A stretch of DNA of 64,000 nucleotides from an uncultured Erysipelotrichales bacterium (GCA_910579135.1 CAJTTM010000010.1:13131-77130), one strand, 5' to 3'. Positions 41,874 to 51,118 are shown, counted from the first letter of the stretch. Notes: a model not told the origin generated them from the sequence alone. Numbers and translations: made by a program.

Positions 41874-42062
41874 TTATTTCATCCCCAATGTTTTTAATAT
41901 AAACGCAATAATAATATCACTTAAATAAAAATATACACCAAACATAAAGCAGAAAACAAGCACGATTGCTGAATTCTTGATAAGTTCTTTCTTTGTTAAC
42001 CAATGAACATTTTGAATTTCAGCTCTAATACCTTTTAAATTGCACCATTCCTTAATCTTCAT
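41874..42062 (-). CDS. secE: Preprotein translocase subunit SecE
   Basis: 62 residues, one membrane segment (IVLVFCFMFGVYFYLSDIII) after an amphipathic stretch with the conserved VHWLTKKELIKNS region (W-P-T/K-x-E type). It stabilises SecY. It sits in the fixed rpmG-secE-nusG order. Confidence 0.95.
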   Translation of the reverse strand: MKIKEWCNLKGIRAEIQNVHWLTKKELIKNSAIVLVFCFMFGVYFYLSDIIIAFILKTLGMK

Positions 42063-42071
42063 ATAACCCTC

Positions 42072-42221
42072 CTATTTTGTCTCCTTGTGTAAAGTATGCT
42101 TACCACACTTCTTACAATATTTATTCAATTCTAATCGCTGTACATTTACACGTTTATTTTTTGTAACAGAATAATTACGTGATAAACATTCACTGCATAC
42201 CAATATTACTTTTTGTTTCAT
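42072..42221 (-). CDS. rpmG: 50S ribosomal protein L33
   Basis: 49 residues: MKQKVILVCSECLSRNYSV then NKYCKKCGKHTLHKETK. Zinc-type L33 with C9-x2-C12 and C36-x2-C39 pairs, so it needs Zn. AAAGGA lies about 9 bp before the ATG. It lies in its standard place before secE. Confidence 0.96.
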   Translation of the reverse strand: MKQKVILVCSECLSRNYSVTKNKRVNVQRLELNKYCKKCGKHTLHKETK

Positions 42222-42240
42222 GTTCATCATTCCTTTTTCA

Positions 42241-42858
42241 TTATTTTAATGTATCACATTTTAATTCGCTAGTCAATCTCATATTACAAATGTGTAATTT
42301 TTTTGAAACTCTATACGCTGCATTATAGCAACTTTTAGCACTAATATTTAAAATTTGTGTAATTTCATCTGTTGTATAGCCTAGCTCCATATAATGATAT
42401 ACTTTTCTTTCTATTGAAGTTAGTTCCTTTTGTGCATATTCCCCATACTCAACTTCATTTTCCTTAATAATCATGGCATTATCAGGTATTTGAGTAAAGG
42501 GCGCCTTTAAAGCATAGTCTTCATATGTTTTTTCATCTATAATATATTCATCTATAGATAGAGGAACCGATTTCAATTGACTATAATATTGCTTTAACAT
42601 TGTATATATACGATATCTAACACACTTCTTAAAAAAAGTACTTAAAGAAGCATTTTTATCACTTCGATATTGATATAGTATATTCATAAAAATCATTGAA
42701 ATTTCAGCCACCATCTCTTCCAGTTCTATTAAACACTGATTTCGACAAATTATTTCCCGGGCTATATTTCTTACATATCGACTATATGAATAATACAATT
42801 CCTCCATAGCCCATTCATTCCCACACATCATTAAATATAATAACTCTTCGTCGCTCAT
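42241..42858 (-). CDS. Sigma-70-family factor at the sigH position
   Basis: 205 residues. Region 2 (about 10-95: YYSYSRYVRNIAREIICRN, then SDKNASLSTFFKKCVRYRIY with the region 2.3-2.4 aromatic/basic pattern). Region 4 (about 145-190: LTSIERKVYHYMELGYTTDE, ITQILNISAKSCYNAAYR). Its place between rlmB and rpmG is the same as sigH of Bacillus. The sequence has diverged, so calling it SigH is positional inference. A role in stationary phase or sporulation onset would fit. Confidence 0.75.
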   Translation of the reverse strand: MSDEELLYLMMCGNEWAMEELYYSYSRYVRNIAREIICRNQCLIELEEMVAEISMIFMNILYQYRSDKNASLSTFFKKCVRYRIYTMLKQYYSQLKSVPLSIDEYIIDEKTYEDYALKAPFTQIPDNAMIIKENEVEYGEYAQKELTSIERKVYHYMELGYTTDEITQILNISAKSCYNAAYRVSKKLHICNMRLTSELKCDTLK

Positions 42859-42875
42859 ATTCACACAACTCCCTT

Positions 42876-43604
42876 CTACGATAAAGGATGACGTGAATTA
42901 TAAACCTCATATAATATAACTGCTGTCGCAACTGATGCATTGAGCGAAGTCACATGACCTTCCATTGGTAAAACAACATTTATATCACATTGTTTTTTTA
43001 CCAAACGAGATATGCCAAAACCTTCAGACCCAATAACAATAACTAATGGCATATTGTAATCAACCTTACGATAATCCTGTGACTCATTCAAATCACAGCC
43101 AACAACCCAAAAACCTTGTTTTTTTAAATCATCTAAAGTTCTTGATAAATTAGTCACTTGAGCAACCTTAATATAATCAATTGCTCCTGTTGATACTTTC
43201 GCAACAGTTGGTGTTAATCCAACACTTCTGTTTTTACCAATAATAACACCATCAACCCCAACAGCATCACAAGTCCTTAAGATTGCACCTAAATTATGAG
43301 GATCCTCCAAACCATCAAGCATAAGGAGTAAAGGTTGCTTATTACTAGGAATAGATGATAGGATTTGAGATAATGGTGTATAATCATAACCTTTAACTTC
43401 AGCAACGATTCCTTGATGAACAACTTTACCAACCAAATTATATAAATGGTTTTTATCAGTAATCACATAATCAATTTTTCTTTTTTGACATACTTGTATA
43501 ATTTTGTTATCCACAGCATTTTTTAATAAATAAAGTTTATAAATCTCTTTATCACCTTTTAAAGCTTCTAAAACTGTATTTTTACCATAAATATATTGCT
43601 TCAT
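42876..43604 (-). CDS. rlmB: 23S rRNA (guanosine-2'-O)-methyltransferase RlmB
   Basis: 242 residues. SpoU/TrmH type: N-terminal substrate domain (KQYIYGKNTVLEAL) and the knotted SAM domain (LDGLEDPHNLGAILRTCDAV, GSEGFGISRLVKKQCD, then MEGHVTSLNASVATAVILYE). I chose the ATG at 43604, which has GGAG at proper distance. Overlaps mrnC by 4 bp. It methylates G2251 in E. coli numbering. Confidence 0.95.
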   Translation of the reverse strand: MKQYIYGKNTVLEALKGDKEIYKLYLLKNAVDNKIIQVCQKRKIDYVITDKNHLYNLVGKVVHQGIVAEVKGYDYTPLSQILSSIPSNKQPLLLMLDGLEDPHNLGAILRTCDAVGVDGVIIGKNRSVGLTPTVAKVSTGAIDYIKVAQVTNLSRTLDDLKKQGFWVVGCDLNESQDYRKVDYNMPLVIVIGSEGFGISRLVKKQCDINVVLPMEGHVTSLNASVATAVILYEVYNSRHPLS

Positions 43605-43996
43605 AAACATTCTCCATCAACATAACCTTTATATAGTTCAAAAATCTCCTGAATTCTACTCATATTATCCAATAAATATAAATGACCAATCAAAGTTTCA
43701 AAACCAGAGGATTGATTATGAGTAATAACACTCATATTCTTAACATGCCTTCTTCCTTTCGCATTCCTTCCTCTTTTATAAATAACAATCTCTTCATCAC
43801 TTAACCAACCACATTCAATAGCTTTTTGCATAAATCCTGCTTGAGCCTTTGCACTTACATATTGAACCGCCTCTTTTTGTAACAAATCTGGTTTAACAAT
43901 ATGACATTCCTTAATCAAAAACTCTCTTACATAAACCTCAAAAACACTATCACCTAAATAAGCAACCGTTAAAGCTGGTAGTAATTCTGGTTTCAT
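43601..43996 (-). CDS. mrnC: Mini-ribonuclease III
   Basis: 131 residues: an RNase III catalytic domain (LTVAYLGDSVFEVYVREFLI) without a dsRNA-binding domain. It matures 23S rRNA ends in Bacillus. Its stop codon is 4 bp inside rlmB, and its ATG overlaps the cysS stop. The order cysS-mrnC-rlmB is common in Firmicutes. Confidence 0.95.
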   Translation of the reverse strand: MKPELLPALTVAYLGDSVFEVYVREFLIKECHIVKPDLLQKEAVQYVSAKAQAGFMQKAIECGWLSDEEIVIYKRGRNAKGRRHVKNMSVITHNQSSGFETLIGHLYLLDNMSRIQEIFELYKGYVDGECL

Positions 43997-45333
43997 TATA
44001 TAATACCCTTTTCAATCAAAGCAGTTCTTAAAACATCTGCTTTTTCAAAATTTTTCTCTGCTTTTTCCTTCATCCATTCATTATACAAATCAACATCTTC
44101 TTGACTTAATACTTTTGTTTCATAAACAAATCCCATTACATCAAGCATCTTCATTAAAGTATTATATCCTACTAAAATAGCTTGATTATCCTTTTCTCTT
44201 GTCCTCATTAATTGATTTAACACTTTAACCTGCCCTAAAATAGTTGTTAATGCTAAAGAAGTATTTAAATCATCCGATAAAGCCCCAACCATTTTATCCA
44301 CTGATTCTTTACAACATCCATCACCATCAATATGATTGATTTGCAAATATAAAGATACCTGTTTTAAAATATTTTCTACCTTATCCACTTCTTTTTTGAC
44401 TGCTTTTAATACATCATCAGTAAAATTAAGAGGATTACGATAATGAGTAGATAACATCAACCATTTATAAACATTGCATCCCAATTCTTTTACAAGATCT
44501 TTAGCCCATAAAACATTACCTAATGATTTTGACATCTTTTGATTATCAATGTTAATCATCTGATTATGCATCCAAACATTTGCGATTGGGTGTTGGTGAT
44601 ATGCCATTGATTGAGCAATTTCATTTTCATGATGTGGGAATTTCAAATCTTGTCCCCCACCATGTATATCAATCTTACCATCTTCAAAAATATCATTAAT
44701 CATAACAACACATTCAGTATGCCAACCTGGCCTTCCCTTTGACCAAGGACTATCAAACTGAATACCTTCATCAGTCTTTTTCCATAAAGCAAAATCAGTT
44801 GAACTTTCTTTTTTATCATTTTCATCCACACGTTCACTCGCTCCAGCAATTAAATCCTCAACTTTAATCCCTGATAACATTCCATATTCTTTAATTTTAG
44901 TCACTCTAAAATAAACATCCCCATCAACTTCATAAGCATATCCATTTTCCACAAGATTCTTAATAAAATCAATGATTGGAGTCATTGTTTCTGTAACTCT
45001 AGGAGCAAATGTAGGAAACTTAAGATTTAAATCTCCTCTTACATCCTCATAAGCCTTAATATACTTATCAGTTAATTCTCTTTCAGTAATACCTTCTTCT
45101 TTTGCTGCTTTGATAATCTTATCATCAACATCTGTAAAATTAGAAACAAAAGTCACCTTATATCCTAAATATTCAAACATCCTTCTTAAAACATCAAAAA
45201 CAATCATCGGTCTTGTATTACCTATATGTGCATGATTATATACTGTAGGACCACATACATAAATACTTACTTCATCTTTAATAATAGGAACAAACTCCTC
45301 TTTTTGATTTGTTAGCGTATTAAATAATTTCAT
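43996..45333 (-). CDS. cysS: Cysteinyl-tRNA synthetase
   Basis: 445 residues, class I. Motifs: CGPTVYNHAHIGNTRP (HIGH-type with Zn Cys), DDKIIKAA, GWHTECVVM and GGGQDLKFPHHENE zinc ligands, KMSKSLGNV. ATG at 45333 behind TAGGAGG; the longer frame would begin inside the T-box terminator. Charges tRNA-Cys. Preceded by a T-box leader, so probably induced by uncharged tRNA-Cys. Confidence 0.97.
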   Translation of the reverse strand: MKLFNTLTNQKEEFVPIIKDEVSIYVCGPTVYNHAHIGNTRPMIVFDVLRRMFEYLGYKVTFVSNFTDVDDKIIKAAKEEGITERELTDKYIKAYEDVRGDLNLKFPTFAPRVTETMTPIIDFIKNLVENGYAYEVDGDVYFRVTKIKEYGMLSGIKVEDLIAGASERVDENDKKESSTDFALWKKTDEGIQFDSPWSKGRPGWHTECVVMINDIFEDGKIDIHGGGQDLKFPHHENEIAQSMAYHQHPIANVWMHNQMINIDNQKMSKSLGNVLWAKDLVKELGCNVYKWLMLSTHYRNPLNFTDDVLKAVKKEVDKVENILKQVSLYLQINHIDGDGCCKESVDKMVGALSDDLNTSLALTTILGQVKVLNQLMRTREKDNQAILVGYNTLMKMLDVMGFVYETKVLSQEDVDLYNEWMKEKAEKNFEKADVLRTALIEKGII

Positions 45334-45344
45334 CTGTTTACCTC

Positions 45345-45543
45345 CTAAACAAAAAAGCAAATGATAAAGACATTTTCATGTTCATCCACTTCATCATATG
45401 CTTAACTTCTACTTTTAACGCAAGTTTTACGTTCTTTCTTTTCAAAAGACTCAAATAAGTGCATCCAGAAACATTTATTAAACCATTTCCACCAACAGGT
45501 TCTCTCTATAAACTATCTTTTCTATCATTCTTATCTCTAATTT
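45345..45543 (-). ncRNA. T-box riboswitch before cysS, UGC specifier
   Basis: Minus-strand order: promoter, AGAGAGAACC and GGTGGAAATGG (stem I distal loop signature near 45480-45510), then GGATGCACTT with UGC followed by A in the specifier position, then a terminator hairpin AAGCATATGAT / ATCATTTGCTT plus a T run. UGGA in the lead-in to the hairpin (GAAGTGGATGAAC) would pair with the UCCA end of tRNA-Cys. The usual T-box 14-mer is degenerate here. The terminator stem (10 of 11 pairs) spans about 45356-45409. Confidence 0.72.
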
Positions 45544-45549
45544 ATTTAT

Positions 45550-45578
45550 ACTATAGCAAATATCACCTATTTAATCAA
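45550..45578 (-). promoter_or_regulatory. Promoter of the cysS operon
   Basis: Minus strand -35 TTGATT (45573-45578), 17-nt spacer, -10 TATAGT (45550-45555), placing the start at the T-box 5' end. No other feature seen between here and the glgA terminator. Confidence 0.7.
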
Positions 45579-45652
45579 GAAACTTATTCACACATTTTAA
45601 CTTTCATTTAAGATCCAATTATTTAATTTATAAAACATACCTTATTTATGTA

Positions 45653-45687
45653 TAAAAAACGAGACCAACATCAAAGTTTAGCCTCGT
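45653..45687 (-). terminator. Intrinsic terminator of the glg operon
   Basis: Minus-strand stem with arms at 45676-45687 and 45659-45669 (ACGAG / CTCGT base, two G-U pairs) followed by TTTTTTATA. It lies 22 bp after the glgA stop. Confidence 0.8.
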
Positions 45688-45709
45688 ATTTCTTATTATT
45701 TATATAAAT

Positions 45710-47137
45710 TTAATCTAATACAGAATTAAAAACCTTTAAATAAGCATCTGCACTCTTATCCCAATCTAACACAGTTTCCATAGCACGTTTAACCAATCCA
45801 TTCCATTGCTCTTTATCACTATATACATTAAGTGCATAATCAATAATATCCATCATTTCATGAGCATTATAGTTTTTAAAGCTAAATCCTGTACCAGAAT
45901 TTTCATATTCATTGTATGGTTCAACACTATCCTTTAAACCACCAGTTTCTCTAACAATAGGGATTGTTCCATAACGCATTGACATCATTTGAGATAAACC
46001 ACATGGTTCAAATAACGAAGGCATTAAGAACATATCACATCCTGCATAAATTCTACAAGACAACTTAAAATCATATTTAAGATTTAAAGAAATTTTTTGA
46101 TTATGATAAGCAGCAATTCCCTTTAATGGTTCTTCATATTTTGCATCTCCAGAGCCTAAGATAACAAGCTGTACATCACGTTTCATCAGTTCTTCTAAAC
46201 GATTTAAAATTAAATCTAATCCCTTTTGCCAAGTTAATCTTGTAACAATTCCAATCAATGGAATATCTGGATCAACTGGCAATCCACATTCCTCTTGTAA
46301 TGCAGTCTTATTTTTAAGTTTCTTTTCTTCAACTGTATCAATGTCAAAATTTTCCACGATATTTGGATCTGTTGCTGGATTATTAGTATCATAATCAATA
46401 CCATTTAAAATACCATATAAATCATGTCTTCTCATTCCAAGAATATTTTGTAACCCTTCACCAAATTCATCTGTTAAAATTTCTTGTGCATAAGTTGGTG
46501 AAACAGTAGTAACAGCATCACTATAATAAATAGCTGCTTTCATAAAGTTTAGACAACCATCATTTCTACAATTTCCATTATAATATAAATAATTATCTAA
46601 CCCAAAATGATCACTTAATAGAGCTGGATCACATTTCCCTTGGTAAGCAATATTATGAATTGTGAATGTAATTTTAATACCCTGATAATATTCATAATAA
46701 GCATATCTTTCTTTATATAAAGTCGCAATCATAGCAGCTTGCCAATCATGCAAAGATAAAATATCAGGTTTAATATCAAGATGAGAAATTAATTCTAACA
46801 CCGCAAAATCATAATATGCAAATCTTTCATTATCATCATCATAACCATATAATCCAGGTCTTCTAAAATATTGTTCATTATCAACAAAATAATAAGTTAC
46901 TCCATCATACTCAGCCTTAAAAACACCACAATAGCATTTTCTCCATCCTACCCAAATATCAAAATTCGTTACATATTCAATAGTATCAGCTAATTTCATA
47001 TCTTGATATTTTGGTAAAATAACAATACATTCATGACCTTTCTTTACCAATTCCTTTGGTAATGCACCTACAACATCTGCTAATCCACCTGATTTAATAT
47101 ATGGATTTCCTTCACTTGCCGCAAAAATAATTCTCAT
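45710..47137 (-). CDS. glgA: Glycogen synthase (ADP-glucose)
   Basis: 475 residues, GT5 enzyme. N-terminal ADP-glucose site SGGLADVVGALPKEL; middle WQAAMIATLYKERYAYYEY; C-terminal EPCGLSQMMSMRYGTIPIVR-type loop. It extends alpha-1,4-glucan from ADP-glucose. The ATG overlaps the glgD stop codon (TAATG). Third gene of glgC-glgD-glgA. Confidence 0.97.
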   Translation of the reverse strand: MRIIFAASEGNPYIKSGGLADVVGALPKELVKKGHECIVILPKYQDMKLADTIEYVTNFDIWVGWRKCYCGVFKAEYDGVTYYFVDNEQYFRRPGLYGYDDDNERFAYYDFAVLELISHLDIKPDILSLHDWQAAMIATLYKERYAYYEYYQGIKITFTIHNIAYQGKCDPALLSDHFGLDNYLYYNGNCRNDGCLNFMKAAIYYSDAVTTVSPTYAQEILTDEFGEGLQNILGMRRHDLYGILNGIDYDTNNPATDPNIVENFDIDTVEEKKLKNKTALQEECGLPVDPDIPLIGIVTRLTWQKGLDLILNRLEELMKRDVQLVILGSGDAKYEEPLKGIAAYHNQKISLNLKYDFKLSCRIYAGCDMFLMPSLFEPCGLSQMMSMRYGTIPIVRETGGLKDSVEPYNEYENSGTGFSFKNYNAHEMMDIIDYALNVYSDKEQWNGLVKRAMETVLDWDKSADAYLKVFNSVLD

Positions 47138-48252
47138 TATACAATATCTCCTTCTTTGATCAATAATGGTTGATTTACATCACCATGAAGATCATTTTTA
47201 GCAGTTACAATTGCGTGTTTATCAACAATAACATTTTCTAATACAGCCCCTGCTTCAACAGAAGAACCAGTTAGCATAATACAATTCTTAACAACTGCAC
47301 CTTTACCAATTTTAACTTCTCTACCAATAATACTCCTTTCAACAGTACCATCAACAATTGCACCATTCGCAACGAATGAAGAAACAACTGATGAATTCTT
47401 CAAATATTTAGTTGGTGGTGTATCATTAGTATTTGTATAAATAGGCCAATTGCTTTTAAATACCTGTGAATTATTAACAACATCAATTAACCCTAAAGAA
47501 GTTTCATAATAAGCTTCTAAAGAATCAATATTCTTTACATAACCTTTATATTGGTATACATGAATAACTTTTTCATCTAATAAATATTTCAACATATCTT
47601 TTAATGAGAAGAATGCTGAAACATTTTTAGCTTTCTTCATAATCATTTCTAAAGTAGAAACGTTAATTACATAAGTATCTAAAGATACATCTCTACTCTT
47701 AGCAGTCCCTCTATTAACATCAATAGATACAACTTTACCATCTTTAATTTTAAGAATATCACTACCAATAAATTCTTCTTTTGCATTATTTATCTTACTA
47801 TAAACCATAGTAATTTCAGCACCAGCTTTTTCATGAGCCTCAACTACATCTGCATAATTTAAAGTGTTGATAATATGAGATGGAGCAATAACCGCAATAT
47901 CAGCTTTAGCCCCCTTTAAAAACGCAATATTTTCTTTTAAGTTATTTAAATCATGATTATATTTAGTAGCTCCCGCATATTTTTCATTATATAAAATTGA
48001 AAGTCCACCACGTTTTTGATTTAAATTCCAACTTGTTCCTCCACCTAAATGTTTAACAATTGATCTAGGTTTATTTTGGATTAAAACACCCACTCTATCA
48101 ATTCCTGAATTAGATAAATTTGATAATACAAAATCAACAATTGCATAACGCCCTAAGAAGCTTACTGAAGCCGCAGGTCTTCTTTCAGTTAATTCTGCAT
48201 AATTTACATCTTCGTGTAAATTAACAATACCTATTACTTTTGCCATTTTCAA
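47137..48252 (-). CDS. glgD: GlgD, regulatory partner of ADP-glucose pyrophosphorylase
   Basis: 371 residues. ADP-glucose pyrophosphorylase fold with left-handed beta helix at the C-terminus, but the GGRGSRL-type nucleotide loop of GlgC is replaced (VNLHEDVNYAELTERRPAAS). This is typical of Firmicute GlgD, which is inactive alone but activates GlgC. Follows glgC by 8 bp. Confidence 0.92.
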   Translation of the reverse strand: MKMAKVIGIVNLHEDVNYAELTERRPAASVSFLGRYAIVDFVLSNLSNSGIDRVGVLIQNKPRSIVKHLGGGTSWNLNQKRGGLSILYNEKYAGATKYNHDLNNLKENIAFLKGAKADIAVIAPSHIINTLNYADVVEAHEKAGAEITMVYSKINNAKEEFIGSDILKIKDGKVVSIDVNRGTAKSRDVSLDTYVINVSTLEMIMKKAKNVSAFFSLKDMLKYLLDEKVIHVYQYKGYVKNIDSLEAYYETSLGLIDVVNNSQVFKSNWPIYTNTNDTPPTKYLKNSSVVSSFVANGAIVDGTVERSIIGREVKIGKGAVVKNCIMLTGSSVEAGAVLENVIVDKHAIVTAKNDLHGDVNQPLLIKEGDIV

Positions 48253-48260
48253 TAATCCCC

Positions 48261-49391
48261 CTATCCGTTTTTACTTACTAAAGCAACTTCTTTAGCCTCT
48301 TTATTAATAACTTCATTCATCTTAACTGTATAATTTTCATCAACAATAGCTTTATAAATTTCAGCACCCTCTTCTACTAATACACCTGGCATTAATACTG
48401 AATCAATAACTTTAGCGTCCTTGCCAATTTTAACATTAGAGAAAATAACTGAACCAGAAACTTCTCCATCAACAATACATCCTTGAGTAATCATGGAATT
48501 ACTAATTTTAGCATCTGCTCCAATTTGTTGAGGAGTTCCCAATGTATCTTCTGTATAAATCTTCCAATCTTTCTTTTCATTATATAAGTCTAAATCAGTA
48601 TCATTTAATAAGTCCATATTGGCTTGCCATAAACTCTCAACAGTTCCTACATCTTTCCAATAACCATCAAATCTCCAAGCCATTAATCTCTTACCATCAT
48701 TCAACATAGCTGGAATAATATCCATACCAAAATCATGCTTACTTTCTTTATCTTTAGCATCCGCAATCAAATATTTCTTTAATTCTTTATATGTGAAAAT
48801 ATAAATTCCCATAGAAGCTAAAGTAGACTTAGGTTCAGCAGGTTTTTCTTCGAATTCATAAATAGTCTTTCCATCTTCTTTAACATTCATTATACCAAAA
48901 CGTTTAGCTTCTTCTAATGTAACATTTAATACTGCTACTGTTAAATCTGCATTATTTGCTTTATGTTCTGCTAACATTTCACTATAATCCATTTTATAAA
49001 TATGATCTCCAGATAAAATAACTATATATTTTGGATCATATTGGTCTAAGAAATCAATGTTTTGATAAATAGCATCTGCTGTTCCAGCATATGATGTAAA
49101 TCCTACACCATCCCCTCTTTCACGAGCTGGTAAGTTTACAGCTTTAGATTGATCCCCATCAAGACCCCATTTTGTACCAGAACCTACATATTGTCCTAAT
49201 AATACTGACTCGTATTGTGTTGGTAAACCTACAACATCAACACCTGAGTTTGCGCAGTTACTAAGTGGGAAATCTATAATACGATATTTTCCACCAAAAG
49301 GAACTACTGGTTTTGCAACTTTAGCTGTTAAAGCGTATAAACGTGATCCACGCCCTCCAGCCAAAATCATTCCTACAATTTCTTTACTCAT
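48261..49391 (-). CDS. glgC: Glucose-1-phosphate adenylyltransferase
   Basis: 376 residues. Catalytic start GMILAGGRGSRLYALTAKVA with the ATP/Glc1P loop; KPVVPFGGKYRIIDFPLSNC; GTADAIYQNIDFLDQYDPKY. It makes ADP-glucose, the committed step of glycogen synthesis. AGGAGG precedes the ATG. First gene of the glg operon; a branching enzyme and phosphorylase are absent here. Confidence 0.97.
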   Translation of the reverse strand: MSKEIVGMILAGGRGSRLYALTAKVAKPVVPFGGKYRIIDFPLSNCANSGVDVVGLPTQYESVLLGQYVGSGTKWGLDGDQSKAVNLPARERGDGVGFTSYAGTADAIYQNIDFLDQYDPKYIVILSGDHIYKMDYSEMLAEHKANNADLTVAVLNVTLEEAKRFGIMNVKEDGKTIYEFEEKPAEPKSTLASMGIYIFTYKELKKYLIADAKDKESKHDFGMDIIPAMLNDGKRLMAWRFDGYWKDVGTVESLWQANMDLLNDTDLDLYNEKKDWKIYTEDTLGTPQQIGADAKISNSMITQGCIVDGEVSGSVIFSNVKIGKDAKVIDSVLMPGVLVEEGAEIYKAIVDENYTVKMNEVINKEAKEVALVSKNG

Positions 49392-49445
49392 AAATTTTTC
49401 CTCCTAAACATCAATATGAAATCGCTTACCTATGTTTACATTCTA

Positions 49446-49475
49446 CCATATTTTCATTAAAAAAAACATAGAAAT
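49446..49475 (+). promoter_or_regulatory. Candidate sigma-E-type promoter of cwlJ-gerQ
   Basis: CCATATT (49446-49452), 14-nt spacer, CATAGAAAT (49467-49475) resemble the mother-cell sigma-E boxes (KMATATT, CATACAAT). In Bacillus, cwlJ-gerQ is expressed by sigma-E. No sigma-A pattern is clear here. Confidence 0.4.
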
Positions 49476-49576
49476 CTTTAAGTTTTCATTTATAGAAAAC
49501 AATTATATTGATATAATCAAGTATTTTTTTATCAACTTTTTTTAATTTGCTCATAAAATAAATTGAGGTGATGGAT

Positions 49577-49999
49577 TTGAGCCCAAGAATTCAATACTCT
49601 AACAATGATGTGGATTTACTTGCAAAGATCATGAAAGCCGAAGCTTTAGGCGAAGGTGAAGAAGGAATGTTGTTAGTGGGTAACGTTGTTGTCAATAGAG
49701 TTGTTGCAAATTGTGATGTTTTTAAGAATACAAGAAATATCTCTGAAGTTGTTTATCAAAAGAATGCTTTTTCTGGAGTGGGTCAACCTTTATTCAATGC
49801 TCCAGTTAATGCCAAAGAAAGAGAACTTGCTCTTAAAAACATTAATGGTTATCGTAATTCTCCAGCAACCAATGCCTTATGGTTTAAAAACCCTGGAAGA
49901 AATGTATCATGCCCTCAAAAATTTTATGGGTCACTTAGCGGCCGTTATAAGAACCATTGTTTTTATAGTCCTGGTTCGAATTTGAAATGCGATTTATAA
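49577..49999 (+). CDS. cwlJ: Spore cortex hydrolase CwlJ (SleB-type catalytic domain), TTG start
   Basis: 140 residues, length close to Bacillus CwlJ (142). Hydrolase_2 / SleB domain: LLAKIMKAEALGEGEEGMLL (catalytic Glu), VGNVVVNRVV, ATNALWFKNPG, KFYGSLSGRYKNHCFY. No signal peptide, as for CwlJ. GAGGTG (49565-49570) is 6 bp before TTG at 49577 but touches the ATG at 49571, so I favour the TTG. It lyses spore cortex during germination, partnered with GerQ 12 bp downstream. Confidence 0.88.
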   Translation: MSPRIQYSNNDVDLLAKIMKAEALGEGEEGMLLVGNVVVNRVVANCDVFKNTRNISEVVYQKNAFSGVGQPLFNAPVNAKERELALKNINGYRNSPATNALWFKNPGRNVSCPQKFYGSLSGRYKNHCFYSPGSNLKCDL

Positions 50000-50011
50000 A
50001 GGAGATTAAAT

Positions 50012-50311
50012 ATGGATACAAATAACAATAATATTATGGAAGGTAATCAAACACCTTCTTCCCCTTCTCCCATTGTGGAACAAACCTATATCGAAAACAT
50101 TTTAAGATTAAATATCGGAAAATTAGGCACTTTTTATTTCACTTATACAGGTAGTGATGACTGGAGAGATCGTGCATATAAAGGTGTTATAGAACAAGTT
50201 GGACGAGATCATTTTATTGTCAGCGATCCAAAAAACAACAAACATTATCTTTTCCAATTCGTTTATTTTGATTGGGCAGAATTTGATGATGAATTAAATT
50301 ACAGATTCTAA
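50012..50311 (+). CDS. gerQ: Spore coat protein GerQ
   Basis: 99 residues. A Gln/Asn/Ser/Pro-rich N-terminal tail (1-22) precedes the conserved GerQ domain: QTYIENILRLNIGKLGTFYF, YKGVIEQVGRDHFIVSDPK, YLFQFVYFDWAEFDDEL. In Bacillus, GerQ is crosslinked in the inner coat and is needed for CwlJ localisation. AAAGGAG precedes the ATG. Operon with cwlJ. Confidence 0.93.
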   Translation: MDTNNNNIMEGNQTPSSPSPIVEQTYIENILRLNIGKLGTFYFTYTGSDDWRDRAYKGVIEQVGRDHFIVSDPKNNKHYLFQFVYFDWAEFDDELNYRF

Positions 50312-50363
50312 AAAAAGGCTGTAACGTATAGATAGAACTCTATTTATAACGTTCAGCCTTTTT
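50312..50363. terminator. Terminator of cwlJ-gerQ, likely bidirectional
   Basis: Long stem AAAAAGGCTG...AACGT with ACGTT/CAGCCTTTTT arms (50313-50330 / 50347-50363 with a bulge) and CTAT/ATAG inner stem. It ends in TTTTTGATT and starts with A7, so it can act on both strands. Confidence 0.85.
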
Positions 50364-50369
50364 GATTAA

Positions 50370-51100
50370 CTAATAAATATATTTTAATATATCTTCTTCC
50401 TTATCAATATCAGAAATATTTAATAAAAGTTGATCTAAATCTTCTTCATTACTATCATTGATTTTATTAATAATGTATTCTAATATAGATCCTAAGTTTT
50501 TCGTTAATTGATTAATAATTGTTTTCGTTATACCTTGACCCATACCTTGGGCTATTCCATAAACCAAACCATTATCATACTCAATTCCCATCCATTTTCT
50601 TGTTATCTCACACATCTTTTTGACTCCTCTTTCATCTTGTTTATAATACCTAAAACATTTCTTTGATCTACACAATGAAAGTCATGGATCATTCTTCCTA
50701 TTTTGGTTTCTTCATCTTTATATTCTCCATTAACAATCAGTATCTCTTATCAATCATCAACTTCTTCTTGACTTTCCAGCTCTACTCTCTTGACTCTATA
50801 TATTTGGTAGTCCCCTTTTAAAATAATCTTTATAGTAGATATAAATCACATAGCTATCTGGTATATCTTTATACTTTGTTCCTTTTAAACTTCTATATCA
50901 ATAATTTCTCCTTCACTGCTTTCTACGAGAATATCCAATCGTAATTCTTTTCCATGAAGATTACTGATATAGTATTCCACTTGAGAATCTTTGATATGTA
51001 TAGGTTTATTAAAGAGAGACGAGAGAGGACTACCCTCATCATAGGGTTATTAAATAAAGTCATAGACTTCATATTTCTAATAAGTTCATATTTTTTATTT
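50370..51100 (-). pseudogene. Broken Rpn-family (PD-(D/E)XK) gene
   Basis: Minus-strand homology to the intact copy at 1470-2291 is spread over several frames. N-terminal part: NMKSMTLFNNPMMRVVL. Then a shifted frame: VEYYISNLHGKELRLDILV (core Asp) and GEIIDIEV with the CAA codon of E-x-Q turned into TAA. Then KYKDIPDSYVIYIYYKDYF, a stop, and the C-terminal block MCEITRKWMGIEYDNG to NISDIDKEEDILKYIY (open over 50370-50675). Multiple stops and frameshifts make an intact product impossible. Its upstream repeat is still conserved. Confidence 0.88.
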
Positions 51101-51118
51101 CTCCTTATTATTACATAC

